From an uncultured beta proteobacterium (lineage in GTDB: Bacteria > Pseudomonadota > Gammaproteobacteria > Burkholderiales > Burkholderiaceae_C), in the NCBI GenBank assembly GCA_903944555.1, contig CAJASG010000594.1, positions 1 through 9,112 on the forward strand: 9,112 bases of DNA. Reading direction: 5' to 3'. The first letter of the stretch is position 1, and every line of letters starts with the position of its first letter. Positions 5,252-9,112 of this stretch are shown here, piece by piece. Under the pieces are notes generated by a model, which saw only the letters and a program-made list of their open reading frames with translations, ran no database searches and had not been told where the DNA came from. The translations under genes and the position numbers were made by a program.

Positions 5252-6277
5252 ATGAAACCTAGCGCAGTCAAATCCCGTGCCACCGGCCGCATCACATTGG
5301 CCGATGTGGCGCACGCAGCGGGTGTCAGCCCCATCACCGTATCGCGCGCGTTGCGTGGTGAGCGCGCGGTGGACCCGGAGTTGGTGGCCCGGGTGCAGGC
5401 CGCGGTCACCAAGCTGGGCTACCTGCCCAACCCGGCAGCGCGCGCCTTGGCATCGGGCGTGGGTTCGCATGTGGCGGTGCTGATACCAGCGCTGTCCAAC
5501 GCGCTGTTTGTGGACCTGCTGGAGGGCATTCAGCGCACCCTGCGCCAGGGTGGCTACCAAACATTGATTGGTGTGACCCATTACGACCCGGCCGAAGAAG
5601 AGATGCTGCTGCGCGAGCAACTGCTGCACCGCCCGGCCGGGCTCCTGGTAACGGGGTTTGAGCGCAACGACGCCACCCGCAACCTGATCGCCCAAAGCGG
5701 CGTACCCTGTGTGCACCTGATGGAAGCATCGGGCGCGCCTGGGGTGTACAGCGTGGGCTTTTCCCAGACCGATGCTGGCGAAGAGATGACCCGCCATTTG
5801 CTGACCAAAGGCTACCGGCGCATTGCCTTTGCCGCTGCCCAGCTGGACCCGCGCACGCTGCAGCGTCTGGACGGCTGGCGCAAAGCCCTGCGGACCGCCG
5901 GTTTGTATGACGCGACGCTGGAGTGGCTGAACCCCGCGCCCTCCTCCATTTCACTGGGTGCCCGCATGTTTGAGCAGATCATGGGCCAGCAGCCCGCGGT
6001 AGATGCAATATTTTTCTGCAACGATGACTTGGCCCAGGGTGCGCTACTAGCCGCCCTGCGTTTGGGCATTTCAGTGCCACAACGCGTAGCAGTAGTCGGG
6101 TTTAACGACCTAACCGGCAGCGACCAGATGCTTCCTCCGCTGACCACCGTGCGCACGCCGCGTGCCGAGATTGGCAATGCTGCCGCGACGATGCTGCTGG
6201 CCTTGATGCGGGGCGAGCCGATTGACACGCCTTGTGTTGACCTTGGGTATGCGCTACTGGTGCGTGGCAGCACTTGA
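5252..6277 (+). CDS. gntR: LacI-family gluconate repressor, GntR-like
   Basis: This 341-residue transcriptional regulator has full LacI-family architecture. The N-terminal helix-turn-helix is 'ITLADVAHAAGVSPITVSRA' (14-33), followed by the hinge helix 'NPAARALASG' (60-69). The sugar-binding-protein-like effector domain runs from about 72 to 341. Blocks such as 'IPALSNALFVDLLEGI', 'GGYQTLIG', 'VGFSQTDAGEEMT', 'AQLDPRTLQR' and 'FFCNDDLAQGALLAALRLGI' align well with what I remember of E. coli GntR, the LacI-type gluconate repressor (unrelated to the GntR winged-helix superfamily). Its position divergent from gntK, with two identical operators between, supports control of the gluconate operon with gluconate or 6-phosphogluconate as likely inducer. 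The ATG at 5252 has a GGGG stretch six bases upstream. A TTG at 5240 would add four residues and is less likely. Confidence 0.92.
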   Translation: MKPSAVKSRATGRITLADVAHAAGVSPITVSRALRGERAVDPELVARVQAAVTKLGYLPNPAARALASGVGSHVAVLIPALSNALFVDLLEGIQRTLRQGGYQTLIGVTHYDPAEEEMLLREQLLHRPAGLLVTGFERNDATRNLIAQSGVPCVHLMEASGAPGVYSVGFSQTDAGEEMTRHLLTKGYRRIAFAAAQLDPRTLQRLDGWRKALRTAGLYDATLEWLNPAPSSISLGARMFEQIMGQQPAVDAIFFCNDDLAQGALLAALRLGISVPQRVAVVGFNDLTGSDQMLPPLTTVRTPRAEIGNAAATMLLALMRGEPIDTPCVDLGYALLVRGST

Positions 6278-6366
6278 AGGTAGCTGGTTCAACTTCGCAA
6301 AGCTGCAAACCCGCATGATGTTGAATTTTGGGTGAAATTGGCCGCAAGTCCAGAGGAATCCAGAAA

Positions 6367-6745
6367 ATGGTCACATCAACTTCCACCCCCTGCCCCTCGT
6401 GCCGTTCTGCCATGCAGATGCACGCATTGCCCGGCAACCACGGCAAACCCGTTGAGCTGGACCTGTGCTTTCACTGCCAGGGCATGTGGATTGATTCGCA
6501 AGAGAATTTGAAGTTATCCGCCGCAGCGGTGGCCGATCTGTTCAGGCTGTTGCATGAACAACGGAGAGACGGGGCTTGTGCGTTTGCTGACCCAACCCAA
6601 GATTGACGACATCGCCAAGCGGGTGACCGTGATCCATTGCAGCAGTTGCGGAGCGCCGGTGAACCTCAAAAAAGACCACGCCTGCCCGCGGTACTTTCGC
6701 AAAACTAGACAGCCACAAATGCGATACTCTTTTGCATGCGGTTGA
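6367..6745 (+). pseudogene. Broken zf-TFIIB-type multi-zinc-ribbon protein gene
   Basis: Two frames carry pieces of one protein. From the ATG at 6367 (AGAGGA ribosome binding site at 6352-6357) the first frame encodes a zf-TFIIB zinc ribbon: 'CPSC' (residues 8-11), 'LDLCFHCQGMWID' (31-43) and 'ENLKLSAAAVADLFRLLHEQRRD'. It then runs into an unrelated tail and stops at 6606. From about 6571 another frame encodes 'GLVRLLTQPKIDDIAKRV' and 'VIHCSSCGAPVNLKKDHACP', which match the later part of the same family as I remember it. The middle zinc module (roughly 50-60 residues) is missing, and the join is out of frame. The final zinc site is also lost: after 'ACP' near 6687 the sequence reads RYF instead of a second Cys pair, and the frame ends at 6745. 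A 79-residue first fragment might still be translated. Function unknown even for intact relatives. Confidence 0.75.
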
Positions 6746-6773
6746 GCATCCTCACCGCCCATGTGGTGTTTTT

Positions 6774-7655
6774 ATGATCAAAAAATCCAAGCCTGAAATT
6801 CGCGACCGCACAATTTTCGATGTCGAATTTATCAAGGTTGTACTTAAATTTGTGTTTTCGACCTGGTTTAAATTGACCGGCTGGAAGACCACCCCATCTG
6901 CACCTGAAGGCGCCGGCATCACCATCGCCGCACCCCATACGTCCAACTGGGACATTATTTATGCACTGGGGGCCGCCATCATTTTCGACATCAAGATCTA
7001 CTTTTCCATCAAGGAAAGTTGGTGTCGAATGCCCTTCGTTGGGCCCATTGTCTTGTGGTTTGGCGGGATTCCGATCGACCGATCGTCCAAGGGCCAGGGT
7101 CAGGTGGCGCAAATCAAACAATTTGTCGAGCGCCACAAGGAAAGCCGCATATTTTTCCTGTTTACACCCGAAGGCACACGCGAAAAAGTCGCATCCTGGA
7201 AGACCGGCTTTTACCATGTGGCGCAAGACTGCGGCTTGCCGATTTTTCTGGCCAAAGTGGACTACCGGACCAAGGAGAGCGGTGTCTTTCACGCTTTCCA
7301 ACTGACCGGCGATAAAGACTCAGACATCGCCACCATTCAGGAATCGTACAAAAGCGTCTACGGCAAATTCCCGCTCCAGCAATGCCCTGCGTACGCTGGT
7401 CCCATGCCCAAAATTTCTGAAGCCGAGGCCATGGCAATGCGGGCTCTGTATTCCTTCAAAGGTGTTGCAACGCTGGCTGAAATTGCGGCGAGGGCAAAAT
7501 TTCACGAAGTGACCACAGAAATGCTGGATTTCATGGTCGCAAAAGGTGTCCTGGAGCGTGTGACAGTGGTTGCTGATGGCAAGACCATTTCAACCTATCG
7601 ACTGACGATGGCGGGCAACGGTTGCCTGTTGCATTTGTCACCCACCCTGGCCTAA
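6774..7655 (+). CDS. PlsC-like (LPLAT) acyltransferase with C-terminal winged-helix-like domain
   Basis: The first 200 of 293 residues form a lysophospholipid acyltransferase-type domain. 'APHTSNWD' (53-60) contains the catalytic H-x4-D (H55, D60), 'GGIPIDR' (97-103) is the second block, and 'FTPEGTRE' (130-137) carries the EGTR acceptor-binding motif, followed by 'WKTGFYHVA'. Such enzymes move an acyl chain to a lysophospholipid or similar acceptor at the inner face of the cytoplasmic membrane. A hydrophobic stretch at 18-32 could touch the membrane. Residues 215-287 are extra for this short subfamily and look like a winged helix: 'MRALYSFKGVATLAEIAARA' then 'MLDFMVAKGVLERV' and a beta-hairpin-like 'VVADGKTISTYRLT'. 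The ATG at 6774 is preferred over an in-frame TTG at 6732, although its ribosome binding site is poor. GC is lower than in flanking genes, and the gene follows a decayed zinc-ribbon gene. The acceptor substrate is not predictable. Confidence 0.85.
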   Translation: MIKKSKPEIRDRTIFDVEFIKVVLKFVFSTWFKLTGWKTTPSAPEGAGITIAAPHTSNWDIIYALGAAIIFDIKIYFSIKESWCRMPFVGPIVLWFGGIPIDRSSKGQGQVAQIKQFVERHKESRIFFLFTPEGTREKVASWKTGFYHVAQDCGLPIFLAKVDYRTKESGVFHAFQLTGDKDSDIATIQESYKSVYGKFPLQQCPAYAGPMPKISEAEAMAMRALYSFKGVATLAEIAARAKFHEVTTEMLDFMVAKGVLERVTVVADGKTISTYRLTMAGNGCLLHLSPTLA

Positions 7656-7666
7656 AAAGTTCACGG

Positions 7667-8587
7667 CTAGCCCATTTCGCACACAAAATCCAGCCCAGCA
7701 CACACCGCCGCCACTTGCGCGGCGATGCACTGCTCCGGGGTGGCGCGCGGGCTGTCGGGGTAGACCTCGGTGGTGGTGGTGTAGCGTGCGCCGGTAATGC
7801 TGGCGCACAGTCCCAGCGCCAGCATTTCGTATTCAATAACCCCATGCGCCACCAGCGGTGAGTCGATGATGCCACCTTGCGCATCGGCAGGCGCAATGTG
7901 CGTCACGCGTTCCACGGCTGTGATGATGGCCTGCTGGAACTCCGGCTGCGGGTTGGCCGCGTCGTCCACCAGATAGAAGCCGTCGGGGATGGTGCAGGGC
8001 TCAAACGGCTTGCCATCGCGTGCGGCCACTGCCGGACGGTATTCGGACTCGTCGGTGTCGGTGGTTTCGTGCAGGTCGATGTGGGCGGCAAACTGCCCGC
8101 GCAAGGGCGCAATGAGGCGCATCAGCGCCGCTGATTCTTGCGCTGGGCTGCTCTCGCGAAACGACCGGTTGGGGTCAACGGCATCAAAATTCCAGCGCTG
8201 GATGCGCTCATAGGCCCAGGGGCTCGCGCAGGGCACCACCAACAGGTTCACCCGGCCTGCATAGCTTGCCGCCTGCGTCTGCACAAAGCGCAGCGCACCG
8301 TGCACGCCACTGGTTTCATAACCGTGTACACCGCCGGTCAGCAGCACGGTGGGCAAGCTGCTCTGCCAGTTGCGGCTACGGATGGCCATCAGGGGAAAGC
8401 GGGCGTTTGCATACGCCACTTCGCCATAGGGCACCACGTCAAAGCGGTCGCGCAGGTGGTCCACGGAAGTCAGCACGTCCATCGCATAGCTGCGCTGGAG
8501 CACATGGCACGCACGCCACTGCGCCAGCTCTGCTGCGCCCCACCGTTGACCAGAAACACCGATGGGGTAGAAAAGGGAATCGTTCAT
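7667..8587 (-). CDS. M14-family-like zinc carboxypeptidase/deacylase
   Basis: This 306-residue zinc hydrolase belongs to the M14 carboxypeptidase / succinylglutamate desuccinylase-aspartoacylase fold. 'GGVHGYETSG' holds the H-x-x-E zinc pair (H88, E91). 'DPNRSFR' (138-144) holds the Asn-Arg that binds the substrate carboxylate. 'HIDLHETT' (169-176) supplies the third zinc ligand, most likely H173. 'TTTEVYPDSPRATPEQ' contains the catalytic Glu (E274). There is no signal peptide, so the enzyme is probably cytoplasmic. It should remove a C-terminal amino acid or an acyl group from a small peptide or N-acyl amino acid; the exact substrate is unknown. The gene is convergent with the acyltransferase (11 bases between stops) and divergent from the ene-reductase gene. 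The ATG at 8587 has no strong ribosome binding site. Confidence 0.9.
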   Translation of the reverse strand: MNDSLFYPIGVSGQRWGAAELAQWRACHVLQRSYAMDVLTSVDHLRDRFDVVPYGEVAYANARFPLMAIRSRNWQSSLPTVLLTGGVHGYETSGVHGALRFVQTQAASYAGRVNLLVVPCASPWAYERIQRWNFDAVDPNRSFRESSPAQESAALMRLIAPLRGQFAAHIDLHETTDTDESEYRPAVAARDGKPFEPCTIPDGFYLVDDAANPQPEFQQAIITAVERVTHIAPADAQGGIIDSPLVAHGVIEYEMLALGLCASITGARYTTTTEVYPDSPRATPEQCIAAQVAAVCAGLDFVCEMG

Positions 8588-8759
8588 GAAATATTTGCGT
8601 TGGGTTCTGACAATCTTACCGAGCTCAACTTTTGAGTGAGCCGGGCTCAGCGCTTTAACGGCTGGCCTATTGCACTTTGCAATAACCCCACCATATTGCC
8701 ATTGCTCCCCGGACTGTTACCGTACAGCCCTCCTCTTTGCACTCACCTACTTTTAGACC
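8588..8759. promoter_or_regulatory. Divergent control region between M14-like and ene-reductase genes
   Basis: This 172-base interval should contain two divergent promoters. Besides the 17-bp palindrome listed separately, it holds a small perfect hairpin, TGAGC-CGG-GCTCA (8637-8649). This partly competes with an upstream pairing, CTCAA-CTT-TTGAG, so two alternative folds are possible. No -35/-10 pair stands out on either strand, and neither gene has a clear ribosome binding site. Confidence 0.4.
8668..8684. promoter_or_regulatory. LysR-type palindromic operator candidate
   Basis: TATTGCA-CTT-TGCAATA is a perfect inverted repeat with 7-base arms and a 3-base centre. It contains the T-N11-A core (T at 8670, A at 8682) that LysR-family regulators prefer. 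It is 75 bases before the ene-reductase ATG and 80 bases before the M14-like ATG, a sensible place to control either or both. No LysR gene lies in the window, so the regulator would be encoded elsewhere or beyond the right edge. Confidence 0.55.
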
Positions 8760-9112
8760 ATGTTATTTAATCCACTCACACTCGGCGCAACCACCCTCCC
8801 CAACCGCATCCTGCTGGCGCCCCTCACGCGCACCCGCGCCGATGCCGGGCACATGCCCAACGCGCTGATGGCCGAGTACTACGCCCAGCGCGCCAGCGGT
8901 GGCCTGCTGATTACCGAGTGCACCATGGTGGCTCCCAATACCTCGGCCTTTTACGCCGAGCCAGGCATTTACTCCGACGCGCAAATTGCCGCCTGGAAGG
9001 ATGTAACCAGCGCCGTGCACGCCAAGGGCGGTCGCATCTACATGCAAATTTGGCTCGCCGGCCGCGCCGCGCTCCCTGGCTTGAATGATGGCGCGCCCTC
9101 CGTATCCAGCAG
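8760..9112 (+). CDS. Old Yellow Enzyme family ene-reductase (NemA-like), N-terminal part (partial)
   Basis: This is the first 117 codons of an FMN-dependent NADH:flavin oxidoreductase of the Old Yellow Enzyme family, cut by the right edge. The protein begins MLFNPLTLGATTLPNRILLA, then 'PLTRTRA' (21-27) with the Thr (T23) that tunes FMN in classical OYEs. 'MAEYYAQRASGGLLITECT' (37-55) and 'GIYSDAQIAAWKDVTSAVHA' (69-88) are the usual early barrel strands. Such enzymes reduce activated C=C bonds, N-ethylmaleimide, nitro compounds or nitrate esters using NAD(P)H. The block usually read as W-H-x-G-R is 'QIWLAGRAALP' here, with Leu at two positions that are commonly His in bacterial relatives. No Shine-Dalgarno precedes the ATG at 8760, but the family alignment starts right there. 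Confidence 0.92.
   Translation, partial: MLFNPLTLGATTLPNRILLAPLTRTRADAGHMPNALMAEYYAQRASGGLLITECTMVAPNTSAFYAEPGIYSDAQIAAWKDVTSAVHAKGGRIYMQIWLAGRAALPGLNDGAPSVSS

Noticed and set aside
5231..5797. 188-codon minus-strand frame opposite the LacI-family gene
   Set aside because: It overlaps one operator-side leader and the complete regulator gene, with no motif. The regulator on the other strand aligns throughout with GntR.
6288..6329. TTCAAC...GTTGAA inverted repeat followed by TTTT after gntR, as a terminator
   Set aside because: The arms are only six bases and separated by a 26-base loop, and the T run is short. It is too weak to call.
6732..6773. TTG start extending the acyltransferase by 14 residues
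   Set aside because: The extension (HAVEHPHRPCGVF) has no family match and overlaps the zinc-ribbon remnant. The ATG at 6774 begins a typical N-terminus.
8763..9047. 94-codon minus-strand frame over the right-edge gene
   Set aside because: It is antisense to the Old Yellow Enzyme, whose plus-strand translation shows continuous family motifs.
1..9112. CRISPR array, tRNA/rRNA gene or insertion sequence
   Set aside because: No regularly spaced repeats, cloverleaf-like segments, transposase motifs or terminal inverted repeats were seen on either strand.

Overview
The window looks like chromosomal DNA of a betaproteobacterium, most likely Burkholderiales/Comamonadaceae (Rhodoferax, Polaromonas or Acidovorax relatives). 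This rests on the GC-rich coding style of most genes, the protein sequences themselves (gluconate-type TRAP genes, an M14-like peptidase, an Old Yellow Enzyme), and an intergenic stem-loop element resembling one I remember as scattered through Comamonadaceae genomes. No database search was possible.

Layout. 1-477 (minus) is the N-terminal part of an MFS transporter of the AmpG/RhtX type, cut by the window edge. 478-801 is non-coding and holds the stem-loop repeat, a short palindrome and a 33-codon mini-ORF. 802-1659 (plus) is an A/T-richer gene for an unusual protein: a membrane-anchored helical domain fused to a gamma-glutamylcyclotransferase (GGCT)-like domain. 1699-5063 (minus) is a four-gene operon, gntK-dctQ-dctM-dctP, with tight junctions (a 4-base overlap, then gaps of 3 and 24 bases). 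5064-5251 is a divergent control region with two identical copies of the 14-bp palindrome GGATAGCGCTATCC. 5252-6277 (plus) is a LacI-family regulator closely resembling E. coli GntR. 6367-6745 is a decayed gene for a multi-zinc-ribbon (zf-TFIIB type) protein. 6774-7655 (plus) is a PlsC-like acyltransferase with an extra C-terminal winged-helix-like domain. 7667-8587 (minus) is an M14-like zinc carboxypeptidase/deacylase. 8760-9112 (plus) is the start of an Old Yellow Enzyme family ene-reductase, with a 17-bp LysR-type palindrome upstream.

The best understood unit is 1699-6277. The TRAP transporter (DctP binding protein, DctQM membrane subunits) should import gluconate or a close hexonate. GntK phosphorylates it to 6-phosphogluconate, which enters the Entner-Doudoroff or pentose phosphate pathway through enzymes encoded elsewhere. 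The GntR-like repressor probably binds both palindromes, controlling the operon and its own gene and releasing in the presence of substrate.

The most novel-looking items are the membrane/GGCT fusion at 802-1659 and the acyltransferase/winged-helix fusion at 6774-7655. Both have visibly lower GC than their neighbours. The second directly follows a gene remnant, which suggests local rearrangement or insertion. I see no CRISPR array, tRNA, rRNA, insertion sequence or complete mobile element.
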